Shown here in pieces: positions 24,215 through 36,476 of a stretch of 64,000 bases of DNA. Each line of letters begins with the position of its first letter. Position 1 is the stretch's first letter. A model generated the notes under the pieces. The model saw only the letters and a program-made list of their open reading frames with translations. It was not told the origin of the DNA and ran no database searches. Origin of the DNA: Acanthochlamys bracteata (Eukaryota > Streptophyta > Magnoliopsida > Pandanales > Velloziaceae); assembly GCA_019914995.1 (NCBI GenBank), contig CM034145.1, forward strand, positions 5,339,262 to 5,403,261. Direction: 5' to 3'. A program made the translations under genes and the position numbers.

Positions 24215-25623
24215 AAGTTAAAGCATCGTTTGAAGTTTGAAATTCTTCATCGCAGTTCTTACATGGATTTTGATTGATGATTCTTTATGGTATCTTTTTG
24301 AGGATTATACAAATTTTGACAGATGGGTAGCAAAAGATGAAGTAGAAAAAATTTGCCAACAAGAACTTCGTGAATTAGGTATTTTTTAGTTTTTGAGCTG
24401 TTACTGAGATGAAAAGGTCTATTTTGACCTGCACAAGCAAGTAGAATAATTCATAGCAGTTTTTCTTCTTTTTTGTTTTTTTTGTTCCTTTGGAGTCTAC
24501 ACAAGGAAATTGACTGGCTATATTGTTGCGTCAAACTCCTGCTACTGAGATGAATGAATTTCAAGAAGAAAAAGAAAATTTCTTGGTTAAATTTGAACTG
24601 CTTGTGATAATTTTGATTTCCTTGTTTAATACGTTTTGAGAATGCTTATTACATAAAACTTTTATAAAACTAAAAATATTTTAATATTTTTAAAATTAAA
24701 TTATTTTTTATTTAATTTATAAAAATATATATAATTTTTATATTTTTAAATTTTAAAATAAATTAATAAAATATTATTAAAAATATTTATTATGAATGAA
24801 ATAGAATTGGAACGTTTACTCAAACTCTCCTCAGTAGGGTGCTAATACTGTTAAGGGCATGTTTCAAATGTTCGTAACTGAGCTTTGTGAAAGTGAAAAA
24901 TAGGAAATAGAGTTTTTTGAAAAATGAAGTGGAAGTGGAGTTCAGTATTTGTGTTTCAATAGGTTTTGAAAGTGTGTTGAAAATTGAAAAATATAGTTGT
25001 ATTAGAAAGTGTGTAAATAAGAAAATTAGAACTGAAATTCTGATATAAAAGTGGAGTTCTAAATTCTTTATGTAATTAAAACATAGAAACTATTCGAAAC
25101 TCAAAATCTGACGGAGAAAAGTGAAATTACAGACATTTAAAACACGTCCTAAGTAGTGGATAGGGACCCACAAGGAGCAAGAGGACAGCTATTGAAAGAG
25201 GGAACGCCATGCTTCACGATCATCTCTATGCTAGATGAAACCCAGAAGTTCGGTGAAGAAGAAACGCTCCAGTGGATGATGCTTGATGCTCCTTCCCTTC
25301 GTTTTACCTCGTATAACTTGTAAATTTATTGCTGATTTTTAGTGTAAATATACGTATAGTGCTCAAATTTATATACACTTCTAAGTGACTCGTTAATATT
25401 TAGATGAAAAAATACGTACTTATTCATTCTCAAGCAGCACATGCCTTTGCACTACATGATCATATTCTTCACAACACGTTCACATCAACTACCAACACCT
25501 TACATCGATAAACAGAGTCAGTCGAGAACAAACCTAACATTGTACAAAGCAGAAAAAACAAAACAAAACTAGATCTATATAATGTCTATGTACATAATTG
25601 TTATGAAGATGGCCCAACGGTCA
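24215..25623. other. Intergenic spacer between convergent genes
   Basis: 24215-24640 is probably 3' UTR and flank of the RING gene. About 24650-24800 is AT-rich palindromic DNA like the foldback elements. A complete MITE follows at 24855-25149. 25150-25450 has no visible feature, and the remainder is probably the 3' UTR of the minus-strand ASG1-like gene. Confidence 0.5.
24855..25149 (+). mobile_element. Tourist-like (PIF/Harbinger-type) MITE, copy A
   Basis: A 295-bp element flanked by TAA on both sides (24852-24854, 25150-25152). The 5' end reads GGGCATGTTTCAAATGTTCG and the 3' end read inward is GGACGTGTTTTAAATGTCTG, an imperfect ~24-bp terminal inverted repeat. It has no coding capacity. 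Two further copies with the same ends and the same TAA duplication are at 35038 and 36182. The 3-bp TAA duplication and GGGC-type ends point to the PIF/Harbinger superfamily. Confidence 0.85.
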
Positions 25624-28600
25624 CTACCTAGCATGACTTTTGGAATCTTCATAGATGTTCAACAAGAACTGCGGCATCGATGCTATCCTAGGAAGACTCA
25701 GCAAAAGATCTCCAAACGATTCCTTACGGGTCATAACCGATGGCTGCTTGTAAGTCGGAGATTCAGTCTGCTCCTCAACAGTAGGGATTTCGAGCGAAGA
25801 CTTGCACTCTGATTCTTGTACAGTTACTGTCAAAGAATGTTCTGGTTCTTCTTGAAGATTGCTCGTCTGCTGAGGCAGATTTTGTGCAGTATTGCTACTC
25901 TGAAGTAAACAATACAATGAATTGACCCTCGACATGACACCTTCTTCTGAAGGGGTGGCATGTGAATCACTTAGAAGATAATCAGCAAGATCCTCGAGCG
26001 CAGCTTTTGTAGGCATGTCACTGGTGGGGGCACCATTAGTCTGCTCAGAGATGCAATGCTCCATATGGCTCACCAAGTCTTGCTTTGACATTGATGGCCG
26101 AAGACCAGGGAACCTGAACTGACCCCAACCAATGAGATTATTTGGGCCTTGAGAACAGATTCCAGAGTTCTCTTCAATTATCCTTGCATCCATCACTGCA
26201 TACGATAATAACAACCAGAATAAGGATCATACATTGGAATCTTCAAAGCTGCAAATGTTCCACAACTACTAACAGAATTTCATACAAGCAACTACCCCAT
26301 TAGTATCTTACTGAGTTGCAATGACATAATAGAAGTCAATACATGAAAAGTCATTAATCTTTTACCAAAGGAATTTCAGTAAGAGAACTCTGAAGGACTA
26401 CAAGCTGACCTAATAACTAGCCAAAACAGAAGTGAACTGCAGAAGCTATGAAACAAAGTGACCTAAACATGCTACCAAAGAAACCTAGGGCATAATCCAT
26501 AGCAGAAGGTACTAAAAATAATAGTACAATTTCATAGGCAGTTGATGTGATTTTTTAGGAACTATTAACTTTCTTAGCAAGTACGGCCTTCATACCAACT
26601 TTTACAAATATGGGGCCTGGTACATCAATGACATTTATACTCATTCTCATCATCCTTGGAAATGTACAACGGGCTCTGCCTAGTCATTTATTTAAACTAT
26701 CATTTTTACCAAATCCCATACTATTGTCTATATCACATATTGTTATATACATGTCAACATATTCACGACACTTACATAATAGATAAACACCTTAAACCTG
26801 TGTTTGGTTTTAGTCACTAAACACTTTTCAAGGTTCAACTTGGGTTGCATCACCATGTGATGGTATTAGCACATGGCTTCCTCTGGGAGTCGGAGAAACA
26901 TAAGAGTATAAAGTTCCAGAGATGCATGAACACTTAGCAGAAAGTGTGCACACTCCTTAGCAGAGTTAAAACTTATAACTGCTGTGCTGTCGCCAAAAAG
27001 AAGGTGACCATGCTACAAGGTCAGTACATTTCTAAGTGGATGAACTTCAGAGGTGCTGATAAAATTATAAATATATATGTACATGGTTTAAAGATTTAAT
27101 GAGCATATACACTTCTATCCTCATTTTAGTTAGAATAAACACTTTCATGTACTTTAGGATGCGCTGACTTCCAAGAACTCTGACAACTAGGGAGTAACAA
27201 CATACATCAATCAAATTATTTATGCACCCTTCTGCTCACTATATTAAATGTACAAAGTTATAAATGCATTAGCATTTATACACACTTGGGATAGGTCCTC
27301 CTCATTATTCAGATAATGAAAATGAAGAACACTGCATAGAGTAGTGTGAGCGGGAACAGGATAGAAACTTGGTTAAAGATGCATATTAGGTACAACCATA
27401 ACTCGTGCTTTTATAGAAACGAGCAAGCATGCAAGACTAATGTTTTACAAGGAAACGAGGAAGGAGCCAAACAGCGAAACATGTCTATGACTATGTAGTA
27501 ATCAGAAGATCTACCCAAAGTAAATGATCATAGCATCAGAGCTCAGAAATACCCAGCGATTAAAGTTTGTTGTTCTATACTGAGAAAAGGGAAGTTACAG
27601 CAGTGTGCATTTCAGGTCAGAACAGGAAGGAACAATTTTAGGAACTTTCTTTTAGGAGCTACATAAGTCATCACTATAGGTCATCATTATTACCTGAGCT
27701 AGGAGAATGACATTCCCTTGCCACAAGACCAGATGCAGCCCCAGTAGGATCTCTGAGTTCACTTGTATTGGATGTCGATGGAGCAGTACAAGGTGATGCC
27801 ATGTCCTGGAAGCCTTGGAATGAAGTAGATGTCGACGGAACAGCACAAGGGGATACAGAGTCGCCGAAACCTTGGCACTTGTATTCATCTTCCTCAAACA
27901 CAGACACCCGAGGTTCAAAGAAAGGAGACTCCAGGATAATCTCTGGCTGTTGACTCAATGCATTCAAGCGTGGATCACATTGAATCAGCTTCTCAAAATG
28001 CTTATTCAACAATCCTTGTGGACATTGTAGGAAATGTCTCCTAAAAATCAAAGGAGAGGCTTCATTATTGAAAAGAAAGTTGAATCCAATTACGATAGAG
28101 ATGTCTCCAGCAATCAGAAAAGGTAAGGTAAAACTCCACTCAGCACCACTACACAACAGAGGTTGATAAACATATTAAATCATGCAAATAACAAAAATTA
28201 CACACAGAGTGAATAGATTGAAGAAAAGTTAATGGCAGTGATAAATCATTCAGTGGGACAGCATATCAAGTATTATAACGCTATCTAACATAAGGACAAA
28301 TCACATCCCCATCTCAGACACTTAGGCTTGAAAAAATTTGCCCTCTGATTTTCAGGTTACCTGAAGTTCCAGTCCCAAAAAAAATCTAAAGATGCATTGG
28401 GTAGAGTAACTATGTCACTTACAGTAAGACTACAGCTTCTACCAAAAGTTTGGTGACACATGGAAATGTAACTATAACAACTTTTCCACTGCATTTACTT
28501 TTATAACATTAAAATACAAATTTCAAGGGACATAGATCATGAGGAGGAAGAGGAATTAAGAAATATTTAACCTAGCAGATTTTCAAAAAAACACAGGAAG

Positions 28601-30676
28601 AGTAATTAAAAAAGCAATGTTTTCTTCCAAGTCATGCAAACACCCAAACTATTCAATCTTCAAAAGTGGTAAAAATATTTTCTTGGTTCAAAAACAAATG
28701 TCTACCTGTGTATACTAGCTTGCCCTCCAGTAAAGTCTGAAGTAGCCTGCCACAGTGTATGCTTTCTAGGTTGAGGATTTGTTTCTTTGAAGAAAAGCGG
28801 CTGCCTAGCCAACTGCAGTATAGACGAACGACATAGCCCATATTTAAAAAATAAATAAGTCTTGCCACGCTTAACACAAAAAAGCAGCTAAATCACAATA
28901 CCACTACGTCCAAGGTTGCAGGCCCGTTATCAGGGAATGTTGCCTTTATAGCAGTAATGTCTGACCACTGGATTTCAATCTTGCTCTTCAGACCTCCCTC
29001 AAGTACTTCCCAAACAAGTTTATGCTTAGCATAATAGCACTTGGCTACCAAATCACCTTCATATCTTGACACACGCTGCCAAGAAGAACGCAGTTAGTAC
29101 TCCAAAGATCACAACCGTAATTGACCTAGGCCATACTATCCTACATATATGCTGTCCCACAGTGATTGTCACTCAATCCAACCAGCTCTTAACTTCAAAA
29201 GCGTACAGGTAAGCTCCATAAAAAAGATACATATGCATTAAAAATAGACTCACTCCAACAGTTTGTGCATACCTCCCAAGTTCCAATCCTCAGAAGGGAA
29301 GCAGGGAAGTTGGAAGCCTTCATCTTGTCTGTTGTGGCTGAGACAGCTGTCGACTTGACATCTTTTTTCTTCCCAGAATTGACGGTTGCAGTGCTTGAGA
29401 CACAAGAGTCGGTGGAAGAATTGGAATTGTTGAGCTTCAGTTGAATCAATTCCAGCAATGACGGGCTCTTCCTTAACCGTAATCCTAATGGACTGGGCTC
29501 ATCCAACAGGTTGTAATTCCTACCATGTGTTGGGCCAGCAGTGGACTCCACATTCCATCCCTACATAATAAAACTTAGCAACAACCAGAAATGAAGAACA
29601 GAAAAAACAATAACTATAGCAGGGGATAAAGGATGCCTACAACTAAAAAAAAATCAATCTGTACTGCTACAGCAATAGACTACTTTCAGGTTAAAAGTGG
29701 GTAGTAAACAAGCCTTAACTTGTCTAATAATGATAAGTCTAATACCACTGGAGCTTGAGCTCCAATTGTCCTGATCCAGCATTTGCATGGCCTAGTGTCC
29801 TAAATGCAGTACCAAGAAATGCTCCCTCAAAAAGGTATAACCACACTAACAATAAAGCAGACAAGAAACCCCAATAGTGACAGCAGAAACATAAAAAGTA
29901 TAACTTCATCAAATAGCACGACAACGCATGATATCCACTAATGCATCTACCAATTGAGCAGAGAGACTTCAATTTTGTAAGATGAAAGTCAATTCATAAT
30001 GTGGATTTATGCCTATAGGTACTAGACAGTCGGAAAGGTTTCTGTCAGAAGCTTATAGCGAAGATAAGAAAAAGGAGACATAGGTAGGTATATAAGTGCA
30101 TACATATACACAGATCTGCAGAGAGACAGGTACAGGTGACTAGCATAGTAGTTAATTTGGACGTCAAAGTAAGGATTTAAATTTATCCAAACAATCCTCT
30201 CCGTGACATATCCCAAATATCATGCTCAAATAATAGGAAAAATTCTTGTTATGCGTAAGATATATAGAAGCTTAATCTCTTCCTAAAATGAAAATTATCA
30301 ACAAATTACAGATTATTATTCCAAATCTGTTAAAATCAACCTACCTAATTCAAAAAAACTAATTCACCAGCTCCATAAGAATCAATCCAAACCATCCCAA
30401 ATTTAACGCAAATCACTCAAACGTAAATGAAACGGAATAACAAAACCTAAACCAAAACTACCAAATCAGCTTTAAATCCTCAGATCCAATAAAAGAAAAC
30501 TAACCGACTCTAAACAAAAATGAAATAAGACGAGAGAAAGCTACCTGCCGAGAATCTATAACGGACTTAGATCTCTTGTTCATCGGACCATGTTCTTCTT
30601 CTAATTGATCTTCAATCTCCATCTTCACTTCTGTTTTCTTCGGCGCCATCTCTCCGTAATCCGGTAATTGAACCAT
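25624..30676 (-). CDS. ASG1-like plant-specific protein
   Basis: Six exons (30676-30545, 29560-29273, 29075-28902, 28812-28706, 28040-27694, 26195-25624) give 539 aa in continuous frame. From memory it matches the plant-specific family of Arabidopsis ALTERED SEED GERMINATION 1 (At2g24100) and its paralogue; biochemical function is not established, although databases have sometimes labelled it an ATP-dependent helicase, for which I see no motif here. Conserved blocks are NYNLLDEPSPLGLRLRKSPS in exon 2, RVSRYEGDLVAKCYYAKHKL and GLKSKIEIQWSDI in exon 3, RQPLFFKETNPQPRKHTLWQ in exon 4, and HFLQCPQGLLNKHFEKLIQC in exon 5. The C-terminal third is Ser/Gln/Glu-rich, with a conserved KESFGDLLLSLPRIASMPQF near the end. 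A basic KRSK after an acidic N-terminus could be a nuclear signal. Two ATGs ten codons apart (MVQLPDYGEMAPKK) are possible starts; I chose the first. Intron 5 is 1.5 kb. Confidence 0.8.
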
Positions 30677-31592
30677 CAAATCAATCACTCGTCAATCGAA
30701 CAAACAACCTCAAACCTTTCATCAAATCAATCAATCAACAAACCCTACAAATCGAACAAAAAATTGAAACAGATCGAAATCGAACTCTAGAGAGAGAAAG
30801 AGAAAACTACAGAGAAGGAAACGGTGGCGTTAGGTGGACGGAGAAGGGTTTAAATAGTGAGTGAGAGAGAGAAAGAAGGGATTGGTTTACGGCGCTGGCG
30901 CACGTGCTAGATGGTGGGCGGTCACGTGTCAAGGAGAGGTATCACGTAAAACAGGGATACCAGACCCAGCGAACGTGGCAGCCTTCTTTTGCTGTGGTGA
31001 GGTTAAATAAACCAATAGTAATACGCCACGTTGCAGAACCGAGTATCATTGTTTCACTAGAACTAAGCTTGACGTAACGATTCCATTTGAAGAAATCGTA
31101 CTGTTTTTTGTAGTGGATAACGTGGATTCTGACTGACGATAGTGGATACTGCTGTATGGGACCCACAACATGACCTGGATTTTTCTTTCATTCTAACTTT
31201 AGTAAAAATAGAAATGTTTGACTGTAGATATTTTTTACCGCGTTTAGATTTCCCAAAAAAGGTAAACATACGTACATTATACTATTTACCATTTTGTAGC
31301 ATGATGCTAAAAGATGGTTTAAATATTTCTCTACAAAATTTTGATGAATTTAAATTTTTTTTGGGTTTCTTAGTTCGCCAAATAAAGCTAGACTTTAAAA
31401 AAAATTGGTGCCATTAATTACATTTTTATAAATTTTAAAATTCATTTTTTAATAATTTATTATAATTTTATATTTATGTGCAAGTAATATATGTTCTAAA
31501 ATTGAACGATGAGATCGATGGTGTACAGTAACAGTACCTTTTTTTTCTTATCTTAAAGATGTATTTATTTTACTTTAAAGTAAATTACAAGA

Positions 31593-31623
<31 letters not shown>

Positions 31624-32769
31624 TTTAAAAAGTAATAAATCAAATTTACTTTTATTAAATTTAAATAAAAAAATATAATTTCAAACATTTTACTAAATTA
31701 ATACAAAACTTTTTCAGAAATTAAATTTTGGAGAAAAAAGTTGAAGTTTGAAGGTAACTAAACATGCACTAATGGTGTGGAAATGAATCCGTCAATCGGT
31801 AATTCCAAGTCAGCACGGGTGCTGACAAAGCAAACACGTGACAAAGCGGTGCGTGGACCAAGCGAAGACTCGTGGGCCCATCTCTTGAATCATTATTAAT
31901 AAAAAATTAAAACATTATAAAGTTTGTCTGCGCCACGTAGATTTTAAAGCCCTGTGGAGAAGAGAAACTTCACTTGGTGGATAATGTTTAAAAAACAAAA
32001 AGAAATTTGCGTGTAAGACTTATATTACTTTTATTTGTGTTAATTTATGTAGGGAATAGTTGGGTGTGCTTTTCTTTAATTATTTTAAGTATTTTTAAAA
32101 AATAAATAATATTTTTTATTTAAAAAAATAATAATAATAATGAATAAAAAAATTTTATGACGTAGAATTTTTTTATACTTTTATATTTATAAAATATTTT
32201 AAAAATTTGATTAAAAACGTAAAATAAAAAATAATAATAAAAGCTCTCTAAATATACCCTAAAACTCTAAAAGTAAAATAAAAGATAGAGTAATTATAAA
32301 AAATGCTATTAGAAGGTTGTTGCTTTCCAAATAAAGGATAATTAATTAATTGATTGATGTCTTTGTTTTAATTATGGATAATAAAGCTAAGTTCATGTTA
32401 ATCGATAACTTTATTGTTAAAAAAAATATAAAAAATTTTAATATATAATCATGGTAATCAAAAAGTATAAGAGTAGCTAAGATGGGGTTTTCTCAAAATG
32501 TTATCAATCATTGTATATGACAATTACATACCACCCTGAACAGCTCTAGCATCACACAGTAGATTTTAGAAGTCTTTATGAAATACAATGTTTTGACTAA
32601 AAAAATAATTACTATATATCTTAAGATTAATACGATTTTTTGTACTTTTTAAAATTTTAAAAAAAAATCATAAAATACTGTAAAATATTAATTGGAAAAA
32701 ATATTAGACAAGTTGCAATATTCAAAAAATACAAATTGGATGGTACCACTCAATAGAATATACTAAATC
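30677..32769. other. Gene-free AT-rich spacer
   Basis: 30677-30900 is 5' UTR and promoter of the ASG1-like gene, with GA-rich runs and a minus-strand TATTTAAA (30857-30850). The rest is AT-rich, including a (TA)n run near 31600 and an AT-rich foldback-like stretch at about 32055-32270. Nothing coding is supported. Confidence 0.45.
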
Positions 32770-33014
32770 TGGTGTGGCAATTTCTGACCCGACAAGCAAA
32801 CTCAATTTAAAACGGATTCAAAAGGTTGGGTTCGAGTTAAGCTTTAAACAGGTTCGAATCGCTTTCGGGTTGATCTGAAATTGACCCGAAAATTTAAATG
32901 GATTCGAATCGAGTTCGAATTGATCGAAATTGATCCATTCAATTCGTTTAACTATTTATATAGTATACATTACTTAATAATTAGAAAATAATAGTAAAAA
33001 ATTTAAATTTAATT

Positions 33015-33049
<35 letters not shown>

Positions 33050-33361
33050 CTCTTAACTTATTCTAATTTAACTAATTTTTATTTAATTTATAAAATTTAT
33101 CAAAATTAATAATTTTTTTTAGAAATATCATAATTAATAATTTTTATATAATTTTTAGAAATTAATATTTATAATTTTTATTTTAATAATTTTATTTATT
33201 AAATATGTCGTTTCAAATTTGATTCGATTATTAAATTGGCTGAGTTAGAATTGACAATTTTGATCTATATAAATAAATGGATCGGATTAGAATTGACTAA
33301 TTTTGATCAGATTATTATATGAATTGTCCGAAACCGATCTATATATCCGAATTGCCACCTT
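32770..33361. mobile_element. Non-autonomous MULE-like DNA transposon with 9-bp duplication
   Basis: TACTAAATC occurs exactly at 32761-32769 and 33362-33370, flanking a 592-bp segment. The segment's ends are inverted: GGTGTGGCAATT at the left, and AATTGCCACC at the right. Just inside are complementary-looking purine/pyrimidine tracts (CTGACCCGAC..., ...CCGAAACCGATC). The interior holds a ~30-bp (TA)n microsatellite (33018-33047) and no open frame. A 9-bp target duplication is characteristic of Mutator-like elements; the short terminal repeat is atypical for classical Mutator, so the superfamily is an inference. Confidence 0.75.
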
Positions 33362-33486
33362 TACTAAATCATGAGCAAAACCAAACGTGAGATACTAAAT
33401 AAAGCATAACATGCATATTGCAAGGTACATAACTCAGAATGGAACCAAACAGTATAAAACTACAAATAGGAAGAAACAATGCAATC

Positions 33487-33802
33487 CATTATTGCCTGCA
33501 GCAATGAAGTATGGCCTCCGGCGGTAGCCCACCATAGGGAGAAGAACATCAGTGAGCAGACCCCATAAAGGTTTAACAATCCATGGAGCCGATATAATTC
33601 CCTGACACCTGTGCCTTCGACGGCTGAACTGAACCATCTGCACGTCCTTCCAGTAATAATCTGAAGCCACTCTCCATATTGCTCCACCTAATCCTTGACT
33701 AATTCCATAAACATTAATCACTCCAAACACAAAGCTCCAATGCTTCTCCTTAGCAAGCTTTACAAACCAATCCAACCCAATGGCAACCATAACACAGACC
33801 AA
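33487..33802 (-). pseudogene. Folate-biopterin transporter fragment (first exon), broken
   Basis: On the minus strand this encodes WSFVFGVINVYGISQGLGG, WRVASDYYWKDVQMVQ, then a shifted stretch, then APWIVKPLWGLLTDV and YRRRPYFIAAG, clearly exon 1 of the BT1/FBT family. Between MVQ and QGII the frame is displaced (a 2-base gain, GTTCAGTTCAG, is later compensated by a 1-base gain), scrambling about eight residues, and a codon is duplicated in DVLLPMV. The splice donor expected after AAG is GC rather than GT, and no second exon follows. It is more divergent from the intact gene than the 12-kb fragment, so probably comes from another paralogue. Confidence 0.85.
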
Positions 33803-33829
33803 TTTTGTTCTTTACCAGCTTCTGGAGGT

Positions 33830-33985
33830 GTTTGGTATTGCATTTTTTCAAAAAATTTATTTCAATTTTTTATTTTATATTTTTTAATATATATTTTACA
33901 AATATTTAAAATATTTATTTAAAAATTTAAAAATATATAAAAATATAAGAATATATTTTATTTTAAAAAAAATTTATTTTACTGT
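33830..33985. repeat. AT-rich foldback/MITE-like element
   Basis: It shares the A/T palindromic core (TTTTTTAATATATATTTTAC then AAATATTTAAAATATT) with 12037-12166 and 13000-13200. It sits directly upstream of the second transporter pseudogene, as the 12-kb copy adjoins the first one. Ends are approximate. Confidence 0.4.
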
Positions 33986-35037
33986 TTCCTTCATTCAGTC
34001 ATTGACCAGCCCAGTAGTCTCCCCCTCATCTTCCCCTTCTTAACTTGCAGAAACTTGAGAAGGTGGGATCGTGGGAAATCAAATTTACTCAAAATACTTG
34101 AGTGCTTTTTTGAGATGCAACTCATCCTCCAAAGATCAGAAGACGTCCCAAACCTTGATTTTCCATAAAAATGAATCTTGCCTTGAAACTCCAAATGCTT
34201 TGTAGAAAATACTTGGACCTACATGCAGATTCCGAAAGCTGGAGCAAGGTAAACAACAAGCTTCCTACAGCGTTTCTTCAACATTCATGCTCAAAATTTC
34301 TTCAATGGGAACATATATATTTTCAACTTTGAGATCCCAAATCCTCAAAAACACAAATTACTTCCACAAATTTCATTTAAATATGATCTGCGTATGATTG
34401 GATATGCCAAAAACAGATAAATTCAGCTTGGGTTTCACAAAAGTCATCCCAAATTCTCCCAAAAATTCAAGATTCTTGAAAGACAGGAAGTGCAGTATAT
34501 TCCACAAGCTCTGGAATTAAAAATGATTAGGCCAACATTACGATAAAACTACGACGACATTTCACGGCAACGTTACAACGACATTAACGTGGTCGTAACG
34601 TCGTCACAAAGTGATCACAATTTGGTCATAACATTCAATCAATAGGTATGATATATAGCAAACCATTGGATAGTCAGGGAAGCTTGGGGTGACTTAAGAA
34701 CCAATAAGGAACCTTGGCTTTGTAAGACAAGTCTCTTAAAAGAGAACAGCTAGTATGAAGCTTCTCTTGCAGTAGGATTCTTCCTTTGAACTTCTTCTGT
34801 AATTTCTTTCCTTTGATGTCTTGCATGCTGATGTGGAATGATTCAGTAATGCCCAAGAAATGAGCCTTTAAAATTTTAAGTGAATCACGCGTCAAATGAA
34901 GTTGCAAACTCATTCAACGGCTCCAACTGCTTCCTAGGATTTTGGATGCCATGTCATCCGAATTTTCTAACTAATTTTTCCAAATGACAAATATGATATC
35001 TTAGCAAAGAAATAATCTTTATTGATGTCCAATATAA

Positions 35038-35337
35038 GGGCGTGTTTTAAATACCCGTAACTAAGTTTCGTAACAAGTGAAAAGTAGAAAGTAGAATTTT
35101 TTAAAAAATAAAGTGAAAGTGAAGTTCAGTATTTGTGTTTTAATAGTTTTAGAAATGTGTTGAAAATTGAAAGATATAGATAGTTGTATTGAGAAGTGTG
35201 TAAATAAGAAAATTAGAACTGAAATTTTCTACGTAGAAGTGAAGTTATTAGTTTCTTCTGTAATTGAAACATATGAACTGTTCGGAACTCAAAATCTGGC
35301 GAAAAAAAGTGAAGTTACAGGCGTTTGAAACACGCCC
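35038..35337 (+). mobile_element. Tourist-like MITE, copy B
   Basis: A 300-bp element flanked by TAA (35035-35037 and 35338-35340). Its ends, GGGCGTGTTTTAAATACCCG and, read inward from the right, GGGCGTGTTTCAAACGCCTG, are the best-preserved terminal inverted repeat of the family. Non-coding. Confidence 0.88.
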
Positions 35338-36181
35338 TAATTGGCTAAGATATAATTATTTGAATTAGATCGGGTAGGACTAATTCTATGCTGGATTTTT
35401 TTTCAAATATATAGATTTGCTAAATATACTCCAATATTTTTTCCACTAAATCTACAAATATATAATCTGAAAATCTTTTAGGGATGTCAATTCTAAATAC
35501 ACTTGCAATTGATCAGCACGTCTAGTAAAGCAGAAAAAAAATTAGGTCATAAGTCTATTTCACGACTCCGCCTATTCGGTAATCAAGTTTGTCTAGCTAA
35601 GTTTGAGATTTTTTAGACTTTTTTTGTGAATATAATTGGCTCAATACCATGTCATGTTAGTTTTCAATAGAAAAAATCGGATCACGAAAATGTGACTTGA
35701 GCTGAAAGATATCGAGTTTAGAGTTGATTCCAAAGAGTATCACTGGGGTTCATTCAGATGAGTTATAAGCAAACTACAAACTTTTTTATTTTTATAAAAT
35801 TTGTATCTCCATGGAATGGTCTGCAATGTGCAATTATGAGATCCTGATATTCATTTGACAATTTTCAGCTCCTGTCTTCAGCAATCCCTCAATACTAGGC
35901 TAAACATTAATCATTTTTATCTTCGAATATTGCTAGTATTCCTCATGAAATAGTGGAGTCAGCCGAGTGATTTTTCTTCTTTGTCCATACAACATGAGCT
36001 AGTCATTGGATCTTCTCCTCAAGTTGGTTAAACTTTATGTTGTAAAGTCCTCACTAATATCAATTCTTTTAACACTTAAGAAGCGTTTAAAAGTGATTAT
36101 GGGATAAAACTTTTCTGAAATGGAAATTTTTATTTGCTGATATTTCTATTAGTTGGAAACAGAGAAAAATCAAACATCTAA

Positions 36182-36476
36182 GTGCGTGTTTCAAATACCA
36201 TAATTGAGTTTCGTGAAAGTGAAAGATAGAAAGCAGAGCTTCTTGAAAAATAAAGTGGAAGTGGAGTTCAGTGTTTATATTTTAATAGTTTTTGAAAGTG
36301 CGTTGAAAATTAAAAAATATAATTGTATTAAAAATTGTGCAAATAAGAAAGTTGAAATTAGAATTTCGCATATAAAAGTGGAGTTCTGAGTTCCTTGTGT
36401 AATTAAAACATATGAACTGTTCGGAATTTAAAATCTGACGAGAGAAAATAGAGTTACGGGCATTTGAAACACGGCC
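36182..36476 (+). mobile_element. Tourist-like MITE, copy C
   Basis: A 295-bp element flanked by TAA (36179-36181 and 36477-36479), in the same orientation as copy B and only 0.85 kb from it. The left end is GTGCGTGTTTCAAATACC and the right end, read inward, is GGCCGTGTTTCAAATGCCCG. Confidence 0.87.

Noticed and set aside
31600-31625. (TA)n runs here and near 33018 and 53829
   Set aside because: Simple microsatellites common in AT-rich plant spacers; no further meaning beyond marking low-complexity DNA.
32800-32960. GGTTCGAATC-like words resembling a tRNA T-loop
   Set aside because: They are part of the purine/pyrimidine tracts inside the MULE-like element; no cloverleaf stems or anticodon arm can be formed.
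33991-34913. Several short minus-strand open frames (for example 34194-33991 and 34913-34674)
   Set aside because: Sequence is less AT-rich than its surroundings and might be a gene remnant, but I could not recognise any motif or consistent exon structure.
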